A stretch of DNA of 21,482 nt from Candidatus Woesearchaeota archaeon (GTDB lineage Archaea > Nanobdellota > Nanobdellia > Woesearchaeales > GW2011-AR4), in the NCBI GenBank assembly GCA_016185875.1, contig JACPMS010000078.1, positions 1 to 21,482 of the forward strand. Reading direction: 5' to 3'. The stretch's first letter is position 1; each line of letters begins with the position of its first letter. Shown here piece after piece: positions 6,555 to 13,378 of this stretch. Position numbers and translations under genes: made by a program. The notes below the pieces were generated by a model. It did no database searches. It saw only the letters and a program-made list of their open reading frames with translations, and was not told where the DNA came from.

Positions 6555-6854
6555 ATGGTAAAACTTGCTGTTGTTGGCGGAAATGAGTTTGTTGTAGGGT
6601 TCCAGCTGGCTGGCATTAAAGACATTATTGAAATCGGCAATAGCCCATTTAATGATTTAAAAAACCTAAAACAAAGAAAAGAGATAGGCATAGTTGTTGT
6701 TGATGAAAAAATAATGGAAACTCTTGAGCCTTACCAAAGGGTTGATATAGAGGCTTCTGTTGATCCTGTTTTTATTCCTGTGTCGGCAAAAGCTGAGCAG
6801 GACAGCCTGAAAAGATTGATAAAAAAATCAATCGGAGTTGATTTGTGGAAGTGA
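6555..6854 (+). CDS. atpF: A-type ATP synthase subunit F (central stalk)
   Basis: A 99-residue Rossmann-like protein: VKLAVVGGNEFVVGFQLAGIKDII at the N terminus, then IGIVVVDEKIMETL, and a C-terminal helical tail DSLKRLIKKSIGVDLW. These are hallmark features and the usual size of V/A-type subunit F, which binds subunit D in the rotating axle. No Shine-Dalgarno site is seen; the ATG is about 15 nt from the predicted start of an internal transcript. Its 3' end supplies the ribosome site for atpA. Confidence 0.95.
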   Translation: MVKLAVVGGNEFVVGFQLAGIKDIIEIGNSPFNDLKNLKQRKEIGIVVVDEKIMETLEPYQRVDIEASVDPVFIPVSAKAEQDSLKRLIKKSIGVDLWK

Positions 6855-6859
6855 CTAAA

Positions 6860-8584
6860 ATGGACAAGGGTGTTTTATACAGGATTGCAGGGCCTGTTGT
6901 TGTTGCGAAAGGAATAAAGGCAAGAATGTATGATGTCTGCAGGGTTGGAAATGAAAAACTGATGGGAGAGGTTATTCAGATAGAAGGAGAGAAAACTATA
7001 ATTCAGGTTTATGAGGACACTTCTGGAATAAAACCAGGCGAGCCAGTTGTAAACACAGGAGAGCCGCTAAAAGTGGAGCTTGGGCCTGGGATGCTTGGCA
7101 GCATTTATGACGGGATTCAAAGGCCATTGCCAGTTCTTATAAAGCAGATGGGCGACTTTATTAAGAGAGGGGTTGATGCGCCTGCTCTTGAGCAAGAGAA
7201 AAAATGGGATTTCAAGGCAACTGCCAAAAAAGGAGATGATGCCAGCGGAGGCTCAATTATTGGAGAGGTTGAAGAGAATCCTGGCATTGTGCATAAAATA
7301 ATGGTGCCTCCGAATCAGAAGGGCAAGATTGCAGAAATTAAATCAGGAAAATTTACTGTCAATGATGTTATAGGAAAACTTGACACTGGGTTTGAATTAA
7401 GGCTTAAGCACTATTGGCCTGTAAGAGTTGCAAGACCTGTGACTTCAAAGCTAAAGCCTGAAGCACCTTTGATAACAGGGCAGAGAATTTTTGATTCATT
7501 GTTTCCACTGGCAAAAGGAGGAGTTGCTGCAATACCTGGGCCGTTTGGCGCCGGAAAAACGGTTTCTCAGCAGCAATTAGCAAAATGGTCTGATGCTGAC
7601 ATAATTGTTTATGTTGGCTGTGGAGAGCGTGGAAATGAAATGACCGAAGTGCTGACAGAATTCCCGGAACTGACAGACCCAAGAAGCGGCAAGCCCCTGA
7701 TGAACAGAACTGTGCTGATTGCCAACACTTCAAATATGCCTGTTGCAGCAAGGGAGGCAAGCGTTTACACAGGAGTTACAATTGGAGAATACTACAGGGA
7801 CATGGGCTATTCTGTTGCCTTGATGGCTGACAGCACTTCAAGATGGGCAGAGGCAATGAGAGAAATTAGTTCGAGACTAGAGGAGATGCCTGGCGAAGAG
7901 GGCTACCCAGCGTACTTGTCGACTCGCTTGGCTCAATTTTATGAAAGGTCCGGAAGGGTTGTTACTCTTGGAACAAAAAAGGAAGGAAGCGTAAGCATCA
8001 TAGGAGCTGTAAGCCCGCCTGGAGGCGATTTTTCAGAGCCAGTTACGCAAAGCACTTTGAGGGTTACGAAAGTTTTCTGGGCGTTGGATGCAAAGCTTGC
8101 CCAAAGAAGGCATTTTCCTTCAATAAACTGGCTTACATCTTACTCCTTGTACCTGAATACGTTAGAGCAATGGTATGCAAAAAATATCGCACCAGATTGG
8201 CACAGCCTTGTCGGAGAGATGATGTCTCTTCTGCAGGAGGAGGATAAGCTGCTTGAAATAGTTCAGCTAGTTGGCTCTGATGCACTGCCTGACAGGCAGC
8301 AGATAGTTTTGCTTGTTGCAAGGCTTATAAGAGAAGTTTTGCTGCAGCAGAATGCATTCCACGAAATAGACACTTATTGCGATTTGAAGAAGACATACTT
8401 AATCATGAAGTCCATACTCCATTTTTCAAAATTGGCAAATAATGCCTTGGACTCCGGGATGAGAATGCAGCAGATAACCTCAGCCAAGTCAAAAGACAGG
8501 CTAAGCGAGGTTAAGTTTGTCAAGGACTATGAAAAATTGCTTGTCGAGATAACAAGAGAGATGGAAAAGGAGTTAAAGGCATAA
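6860..8584 (+). CDS. atpA: A-type ATP synthase catalytic subunit A
   Basis: A 574-residue catalytic subunit of the A3B3 head. The N-terminal beta barrel starts DKGVLYRIAGPVVVAKG. The family-specific non-homologous region follows (about 110-190, with SIIGEVEENPGIVHKIMVPP). The nucleotide domain has P-loop GPFGAGKT (227-234), catalytic Glu256 in GCGERGNEM, and SRWAEAMREISSRLEEMPGEEGYPAYLSTRLA. Lengths and motifs are normal. The frame extends back to GTG codons at 6845 and 6851, but ATG 6860 is chosen because GGAAGTGA, overlapping the atpF stop, is a good ribosome site five bases upstream. It is followed by 197 nt of A-rich leader before atpB. Confidence 0.97.
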   Translation: MDKGVLYRIAGPVVVAKGIKARMYDVCRVGNEKLMGEVIQIEGEKTIIQVYEDTSGIKPGEPVVNTGEPLKVELGPGMLGSIYDGIQRPLPVLIKQMGDFIKRGVDAPALEQEKKWDFKATAKKGDDASGGSIIGEVEENPGIVHKIMVPPNQKGKIAEIKSGKFTVNDVIGKLDTGFELRLKHYWPVRVARPVTSKLKPEAPLITGQRIFDSLFPLAKGGVAAIPGPFGAGKTVSQQQLAKWSDADIIVYVGCGERGNEMTEVLTEFPELTDPRSGKPLMNRTVLIANTSNMPVAAREASVYTGVTIGEYYRDMGYSVALMADSTSRWAEAMREISSRLEEMPGEEGYPAYLSTRLAQFYERSGRVVTLGTKKEGSVSIIGAVSPPGGDFSEPVTQSTLRVTKVFWALDAKLAQRRHFPSINWLTSYSLYLNTLEQWYAKNIAPDWHSLVGEMMSLLQEEDKLLEIVQLVGSDALPDRQQIVLLVARLIREVLLQQNAFHEIDTYCDLKKTYLIMKSILHFSKLANNALDSGMRMQQITSAKSKDRLSEVKFVKDYEKLLVEITREMEKELKA

Positions 8585-8642
8585 AAATTAGATTTACTAA
8601 TTAAAAAATCCATGAAAAATAATAAAAATAAAATAAAAAAAT

Positions 8643-8716
8643 CAATAACGATTGAACATTGACGAATAAATAATACCAATAAATCAATTTTAAAAACTAA
8701 ATTAAAAAATCAAAAA
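8643..8716 (+). repeat. A-rich leader repeat, copy 2 (upstream of the short ORF and atpB)
   Basis: CAATAACGATTGAACATT (8643-8660) is identical to 19857-19874 and related to 131-150. The following bases are A-rich up to the ATG at 8717. In the other two copies the motif begins 76 and 81 nt before a gene start; here it begins 74 nt before the short ORF start, not atpB. The preceding 8585-8642 is also A-rich, with nothing else recognisable. Confidence 0.55.
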
Positions 8717-8788
8717 ATGAAGGAATACTCACTTAAGTTCGCAGCCTTCATTTTGAGGACATATCAAGAAGATAATTCAAAATGAAGG
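8714..8788 (+). promoter_or_regulatory. Candidate translation switch: duplicated start region and two exclusive hairpins before atpB
   Basis: AAAATGAAGGAATAC occurs at 8714-8728 and again at 8779-8793, the second holding the atpB start. Between them, CCTTCATTTT (8745-8754) is the exact complement of AAAATGAAGG. It can pair with the first copy (8714-8723) or with the second (8779-8788), but not both. One structure hides the short ORF start, the other hides the atpB start codon. Confidence 0.5.
8717..8785 (+). CDS. Putative 22-residue leader ORF overlapping the atpB start
   Basis: An ATG-TGA frame coding for 22 residues, beginning MKEYSLKFAAFILR. Its first four residues equal those of AtpB (MKEY) because the start region is duplicated. 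The stop TGA overlaps the atpB ATG (ATGA), an arrangement that often couples translation. It is in a different frame from atpB. It may be an accident of a small duplication or a true regulatory leader peptide. Confidence 0.35.
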   Translation: MKEYSLKFAAFILRTYQEDNSK

Positions 8789-10155
8789 AATACAAAACCA
8801 TAACAAGAGTTGCTGGGCCCTTGATCTTTGTCGAGAAGACAGAGCCTGTCGGCTATGCCGACATTGTAAGGATTGCGTTGTCAAACGGCGAAATAAAAAA
8901 CGGGCAGGTTTTGGACACAAGCGACGACATTGTTGTTGTGCAGATATTTGAAGGAACAGCTGGAATTGATGTCGATACAAGAGTCAAATTTCTAGGAGAT
9001 ACTTTAAAATTGAACGTTTCAAAGGACATGCTTGGCCGTGTGTTAAGTGGAAGCGGCAAGCCAATTGACAATGGGCCAGAAATAATTCCAGAAAAAAGGC
9101 TTGACATAATTGGAGCTGCTATAAATCCATACGCAAGAGCATCCCCGCATGATTTTATACAAACAGGCATTTCTACAATTGATGCAATGAACACTCTTGT
9201 CAGGGGGCAGAAGCTGCCTTTGTTCTCGGGAAGCGGATTGCCTCATAATGAAATTGCGCTGCAGATTGCCCGTCAGGCAAAAGTAATCGGCAAGCAGGAA
9301 AATTTCGTTGTTATATTTGCGGCAATGGGCATTACAAATGAAGAAGCGCAATATTTCATCAATGATTTCGAGCAAACAGGGGCTTTGGAAAGAAGCGTTG
9401 TTTTTCTTAACTTAGCGAATGACCCTGCTGTTGAAAGATTGGTAACTCCGAGAATGGCTTTGACAGCAGCCGAGTATTTTGCATACGAGCATGAAAGCCA
9501 TGTCCTTGTTATTTTGACAGACATGACAAATTACTGCGAGTCTTTAAGGGAGATAGGCGCTGCTAGGGAAGAGATTCCCGGAAGGAGAGGCTATCCTGGT
9601 TACATGTACACTGACTTGGCAACAATCTATGAAAGAGCCGGAGTTATAAAAGGAAAGAAAGGAAGCATTACTCAAATTCCCATCTTGACAATGGTTGGAG
9701 ATGATATTACACATCCAATTCCAGACTTGACTGGCTACATAACAGAAGGGCAAATTGTCTTGTCAAGGGAATTGCACAGGAAAGGAATTTATCCAAGCAT
9801 TGATGTTTTGCCTTCACTTTCAAGGCTGATGAATTTGGGAATAGGGCCGACAAGGACAAGGGAAGACCACAAGCAAGTTTCTGACCAGTTTTATGCAGCT
9901 TATGCAGAAGGCAGGGACTTGAGAGGCTTGGTTGCAATTGTCGGAGAGGAAGCATTAAGCGAGCGCGATAAAAAATTTTTGAAATTTGCTGCTGAGTTTG
10001 AGGACAAGCTTGTGAGGCAGAAAAGAGAAGAAGACAGGAGCATTGCAGAGACGCTTGACTTGGGATGGAAACTGTTAGGAGCATTGCCTGCCAATGAATT
10101 GACAAGGATAAGCCCAGAGTTAAAGAAGAAGCACTATAAGGAAGAAGGGAAATAA
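8782..10155 (+). CDS. atpB: A-type ATP synthase regulatory subunit B
   Basis: A 457-residue non-catalytic subunit of the head. It begins KEYKTITRVAGPLIFVEKTEPVGYADIV and has the beta barrel, then the region LPLFSGSGLPHNEIALQIARQ, where the P-loop is degenerate as expected for B. VLVILTDMTNYCESLREIGAAREEIPGRRGYPGYMYTDLATIYERAG and the PSLSRLMN segment are diagnostic. Length is normal. The start ATG lies within the second copy of a 15-bp repeat and overlaps the stop of the short upstream ORF. In archaea atpD normally follows directly; here a carbonic anhydrase gene intervenes. Confidence 0.97.
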   Translation: MKEYKTITRVAGPLIFVEKTEPVGYADIVRIALSNGEIKNGQVLDTSDDIVVVQIFEGTAGIDVDTRVKFLGDTLKLNVSKDMLGRVLSGSGKPIDNGPEIIPEKRLDIIGAAINPYARASPHDFIQTGISTIDAMNTLVRGQKLPLFSGSGLPHNEIALQIARQAKVIGKQENFVVIFAAMGITNEEAQYFINDFEQTGALERSVVFLNLANDPAVERLVTPRMALTAAEYFAYEHESHVLVILTDMTNYCESLREIGAAREEIPGRRGYPGYMYTDLATIYERAGVIKGKKGSITQIPILTMVGDDITHPIPDLTGYITEGQIVLSRELHRKGIYPSIDVLPSLSRLMNLGIGPTRTREDHKQVSDQFYAAYAEGRDLRGLVAIVGEEALSERDKKFLKFAAEFEDKLVRQKREEDRSIAETLDLGWKLLGALPANELTRISPELKKKHYKEEGK

Positions 10156-10200
10156 AAAATTGAAGAATAAATTTTGGTAAATACACAGAAGCAGTATAAA

Positions 10201-11010
10201 ATGAGTCATGTGAAAGATTTGAGAAAAGAAGCCAAAAAAGCAGTGCTATCGTTAGCAAAGGGAAATTGGTATTTTCTAAGAGAGAGGAGTGGTTTACTAG
10301 CCGATATTAAAGAAGGTCAGCACCCTAAAATAATATTGTATATGTGCTCTGATTCTAGAGTACAAATGGATTCAATTGCACCTTATGTTTTTACCGAGTA
10401 TGACCCCTTAAATAGAATATTCACAATTGAAAATGCCGGTAATAGGCTTGACCACCCTATGCTTTCTGCAAGTGCAACATATGGTGCAGTACATGTCCCA
10501 GAAACATCGTTGCTATTTATAATGGGACATACTGGTTGTGGAGCTGTAAAAGGTTCTTTGATGGGTGAAGAACAGATAAATCTAGAGCGTGATGATTTAG
10601 CAAAATATTTGTTACAAATAAAAACTTACTTGGAAGGAAATTTTAGAAACCAAAAAGCACTTCAAGGAGACGACCTATTTGATGGAAGCAGCCAATCATT
10701 ATCTGCATTGGCTGAGCTTAATGTAGATTTTCAGGTTGCAACTACTTTAAGTAGATATAAAGACCTTGTTGATAGTAGTAAAATTACTGTTGTTGGGGGC
10801 ATGTTCGATATACATGGCAATTATAAATCAAGGAAAGGTCAATTGGGTCACCTTATAATAACAAATTTTAATGGTGTAACAGAATTAGACGACATTAGAA
10901 AATCATTGGCCCTTGGTCTTGAATATAATGTAGAAAGACTCACCAAAGGAATACCTTCTGATAAAATAAGGCTTATGGTTTACAAAACTGAATTTTACCT
11001 TGCAAAATAA
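10201..11010 (+). CDS. Beta-carbonic anhydrase-like protein inserted in the ATP synthase operon
   Basis: A 269-residue protein with beta-class carbonic anhydrase motifs: CSDSR (Cys49, Asp51, Arg53) and GHTGCGAVKG (His110, Cys113), giving the Cys-His-Cys zinc set plus the Asp-Arg pair. NAGNRL (78-83) and the late ITVVGGMFDIHGNY strand also fit. The family interconverts CO2 and bicarbonate. An in-frame TTG lies nine codons upstream; ATG 10201 is taken because the extra residues look non-conserved. The gene starts 45 nt after atpB, and its TAA directly abuts the atpD ATG. By eye its codon use is more AT-rich, with GGT glycine and TTA/CTA leucine more frequent than in the flanking atp genes, suggesting later acquisition. 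Activity is likely but not shown; related enzymes include COS/CS2 hydrolases. Confidence 0.88.
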   Translation: MSHVKDLRKEAKKAVLSLAKGNWYFLRERSGLLADIKEGQHPKIILYMCSDSRVQMDSIAPYVFTEYDPLNRIFTIENAGNRLDHPMLSASATYGAVHVPETSLLFIMGHTGCGAVKGSLMGEEQINLERDDLAKYLLQIKTYLEGNFRNQKALQGDDLFDGSSQSLSALAELNVDFQVATTLSRYKDLVDSSKITVVGGMFDIHGNYKSRKGQLGHLIITNFNGVTELDDIRKSLALGLEYNVERLTKGIPSDKIRLMVYKTEFYLAK

Positions 11011-11628
11011 ATGGCAATCGACATTAAACCCACAAGAAGCGAACTTTTAAAATTAAAGAAACAAATAAGATTAGCTAAATCCGGCTACAATCTTCTGAAG
11101 AAGAAAAGGGACGGCCTGATTCTTGAGTTTTTTGAAGTATTGAAAAAGGCAAAAACTTTGAGGGAAGAGCTGGTCAATGAGTACAAGACTGCGCTGGAAA
11201 AAATAAACATAGCAAGAACACTGGAAGGCGACTTAAAAGTCAAGTCAGTTGCGATGGCAATCAAGGACATTCCTGATGTGAAGCTTACAACAAAAAACAT
11301 CATGGGAGTCAAAGTTCCAAAAATAGAGTCTTCTGAAATAAAAAAAGCATTCATGGAAAGGGGCTATGGAATCTATAATTCATCAGCGATTGACGAGGCT
11401 GCAGCTGCATACGAAAAAGTTGTCGAGAAAATAATTTTGGCTGCGGAAGTAGAGACTTCAATGAGGAAGCTGCTCAATGAGATTGAGAAGACAAAGAGGA
11501 GGGTTAATGCGCTTGAATTTGTTGTCATCCCAAACCTTGACAAGATAAGGGCATTCATCCAGCTTAGGCTTGAAGAGATAGAAAGAGAGAATATCTTCAG
11601 GATGAAGAGGATAAAGGCAAAAGCATAA
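11011..11628 (+). CDS. atpD: A-type ATP synthase subunit D (central rotor shaft)
   Basis: A 205-residue protein of the V-type subunit D family. The N-terminal IKPTRSELLKLKKQIRLAKSGYNLLKKKRDGLILEFFEVL and the C-terminal RRVNALEFVVIPNLDKIRAFIQLRLEEIERENIFRMKRIK are the two antiparallel coiled-coil arms that form the rotating axle inside the A3B3 head. The KxKRDGLI and VNALE motifs are diagnostic. The ATG follows the carbonic anhydrase stop with no gap, so its translation probably depends on the upstream gene. It closes the operon; T-rich DNA follows. No subunit is missing from the standard archaeal set. Confidence 0.96.
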   Translation: MAIDIKPTRSELLKLKKQIRLAKSGYNLLKKKRDGLILEFFEVLKKAKTLREELVNEYKTALEKINIARTLEGDLKVKSVAMAIKDIPDVKLTTKNIMGVKVPKIESSEIKKAFMERGYGIYNSSAIDEAAAAYEKVVEKIILAAEVETSMRKLLNEIEKTKRRVNALEFVVIPNLDKIRAFIQLRLEEIERENIFRMKRIKAKA

Positions 11629-11666
11629 TTATATTTTTATTTTTAAAATAAATTTTTATTAAAATT

Positions 11667-11789
11667 ATGAACAAAAAAATAAAGCAAAAAATAATACTTT
11701 GGCTTACAATTATAATCACTGCTGTTAATTTTCTGCTGGTTTTTGCTTTTTTTATCTATCTGTATTTTTGGGTTAAGGGAAGAAGTTGA
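11667..11789 (+). CDS. Possible 40-residue single-pass membrane peptide
   Basis: ATG to TGA, 40 residues: a basic start (MNKKIKQK), one long hydrophobic helix (IILWLTIIITAVNFLLVFAF plus FIYLYFW) and a basic end (VKGRS). This is the layout of a small inner-membrane protein with positive charges at both ends. TTTTAAAAT at 11641 is about 25 nt upstream and may be a TATA box. No homologue is recognised. It directly follows atpD in the same direction, so a role near the ATP synthase is possible but only by position. AT-rich DNA can produce such ORFs by chance. Confidence 0.45.
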   Translation: MNKKIKQKIILWLTIIITAVNFLLVFAFFIYLYFWVKGRS

Positions 11790-11810
11790 AAACTGAAAAG
11801 GTCTAAGAAG

Positions 11811-11847
11811 TTTATATATGGGTTATCTATATTTGTATATACAAATA
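11811..11847 (+). promoter_or_regulatory. TATA box (11811-11818) with a perfect 18-bp palindrome (11830-11847) at the predicted start site
   Basis: TTTATATA is followed, centred 24 nt later, by TATTTGTATATACAAATA, a perfect palindrome, where transcription should begin. This is the classic position for an archaeal repressor site. The only following ORF is seven codons (11857-11880), ending inside the antiporter remnant, so the promoter seems to have lost its gene or to make a non-coding transcript. Confidence 0.5.
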
Positions 11848-11876
11848 AATACTAAAATGCAAGCTAAAAACAAGCC

Positions 11877-12176
11877 TTAATCATAAAACCAGTTTCTTAA
11901 TACTATGGGGGTGATTATTGTCGTCAGCAAACTCATCAAAACCAATGAGACATAGATGTCCTGCTTTATCAATCCAGAATTCAGCCCAATCAAAGCAACT
12001 ATCATTGCAACTTCTCCTCTTGGCGACATTCCAAATCCCACAATGGCAGAATCCTTATGAGACATGCCCTGCAATTTTGCCGGTATGTAACAACCTATGA
12101 CTTTGGTAAGCACTGCAACAATTGTCAAAGCAATTAAAAACCAAAAACCTTTAAAATAAGTTCCTATAAACTTCAC
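11877..12176 (-). pseudogene. C-terminal remnant of a CPA2-type Na+/H+ (KefB-like) antiporter
   Basis: The 99-residue minus-strand frame contains VGFGMSPRGEVAMIVALIGLNSGLI followed by helices ending in ITPIVLRNWFY. The PRGEVA motif and the following helices are the last part of cation:proton antiporter-2 family transporters. Such proteins have 10-13 helices and around 380 or more residues; here only about four helices remain and the N-terminal three quarters are missing. The remnant starts where pgk begins in the opposite direction, and the pgk promoter lies inside it. The frame has no stops and could be translated, but it lacks the ion-binding half, so it is called a pseudogene. Confidence 0.75.
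12149..12158 (+). promoter_or_regulatory. TATA box for pgk
   Basis: CTTTAAAATA, with the TTTAAAAT core about 25-28 nt before the pgk ATG, indicates a leaderless transcript. It lies within the reading frame of the antiporter remnant on the other strand. Confidence 0.5.
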
Positions 12177-12178
12177 AA

Positions 12179-13378
12179 ATGCAAAAATTTTTCACTCTCA
12201 ATGATTTGGATGTAAATGGAAAAAGGGTTCTTGTAAGAGTTGATTTTAATGTCCCTATCGACAAAAAGACGAATGAAATCACAGATGACAAAAGAATAAG
12301 GGAAAGCCTGCCAACAATAAAATTTCTTCTTGAAAGAGATGCAAAAGTGATTTTATGCTCCCATCTTGGCAGGCCAGATGGAAAGGTTGCTGATTCTCTG
12401 AGAATGGGCAATGTTGCGCTGAAGCTAGGGCAACTATTGAAGAGAAAAATAAAAAAATTAAATGATTGTGTTGGCAGTGATATAGAGAGAGAGGTTAGCA
12501 GAATGAATAACGGCGATATTGTTCTTTTAGAAAATTTAAGATTTCATGGAGAGGAGGAAGCAAATGATGAAAATTTTTCAAAACAACTGGCAGATTTGGC
12601 AGATGTCTATGTGAATGACGCATTTGGAACTTGTCATAGAGCCCATGCATCAACTTTTGGAGTGACAAAATACGTGAAATCGGCTGCTGGGCTGCTTGTC
12701 GAAAAGGAATTAAGGGTAATGGGAAAAGCAATGGAAAATCCAGACAAGCCATTTGTCGCAATTTTAGGCGGCGCGAAAATTTCTGATAAAATAAAGGTCA
12801 TAGAAAACCTGCTGGCAAAAGTTGATAAGCTGCTGATAGGAGGGGCAATGATTTTTACTTTCTTCAAAGCTCAGGACAGGAATACTGGGAATTCGAAGGT
12901 AGAAAATGATTATGTTGATTTAGCTAAAAAATTACTAAGAAACAGAAAAATAATACTCCCTGTTGACGTTGTTGTAGCTGACAATTTTGATGCGAATGCG
13001 AACTCAAAGGTTGTTGATGCAAACAATATCCCAAATGACTGGATTGGTCTTGACATAGGGCCAGAAACAATAAAAAGCTACAAGGAAATCTTAAAAAATG
13101 CAAGAACAGTTGTCTGGAGCGGCCCAATGGGTGTGTTTGAGTTTGAAAAATTTGCCAATGGAACAAAAGAGATTGCGAGATTCTTATCAACATTAAAGGC
13201 AACTACAATTGTGGGAGGTGGGGACTCTGCTGCGGCAGTTGAGAAATTTGGGTATGCAGGCAAATTAACCCATGTAAGCACTGGCGGAGGCGCTTCACTT
13301 GAGTTTTTTGAAGGGAAAAGACTGCCTGGAATAGAAGCATTGGAAGAAAGCTATAAAAGGCTTAAACCACAACCTTAA
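12179..13378 (+). CDS. pgk: Phosphoglycerate kinase (bacterial-type)
   Basis: PGK interconverts 1,3-bisphosphoglycerate plus ADP with 3-phosphoglycerate plus ATP in the cytoplasm. The 399-residue protein shows RVDFNVP (20-26), SHLGRPDG (61-68), ENLRFHGEE, GGAKISDKIKVI, the hinge/nucleotide segments WSGPMGVFEFEKFANGT and GGGDSAAAVEKFG, and THVSTGGGASLEFFEG. These motifs and the length resemble bacterial PGKs, a type often seen in DPANN archaea. It is transcribed from a promoter inside the antiporter remnant. Its last 17 bases overlap the 3' end of the convergent coiled-coil gene, so the two transcripts must be antisense at their ends. Confidence 0.97.
   Translation: MQKFFTLNDLDVNGKRVLVRVDFNVPIDKKTNEITDDKRIRESLPTIKFLLERDAKVILCSHLGRPDGKVADSLRMGNVALKLGQLLKRKIKKLNDCVGSDIEREVSRMNNGDIVLLENLRFHGEEEANDENFSKQLADLADVYVNDAFGTCHRAHASTFGVTKYVKSAAGLLVEKELRVMGKAMENPDKPFVAILGGAKISDKIKVIENLLAKVDKLLIGGAMIFTFFKAQDRNTGNSKVENDYVDLAKKLLRNRKIILPVDVVVADNFDANANSKVVDANNIPNDWIGLDIGPETIKSYKEILKNARTVVWSGPMGVFEFEKFANGTKEIARFLSTLKATTIVGGGDSAAAVEKFGYAGKLTHVSTGGGASLEFFEGKRLPGIEALEESYKRLKPQP

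Noticed and set aside
9707..10258. Minus-strand frame (183 residues) across the atpB end and carbonic anhydrase start
   Set aside because: It is antisense to well-supported coding sequence, has a composition typical of shadow frames and no recognisable domain.
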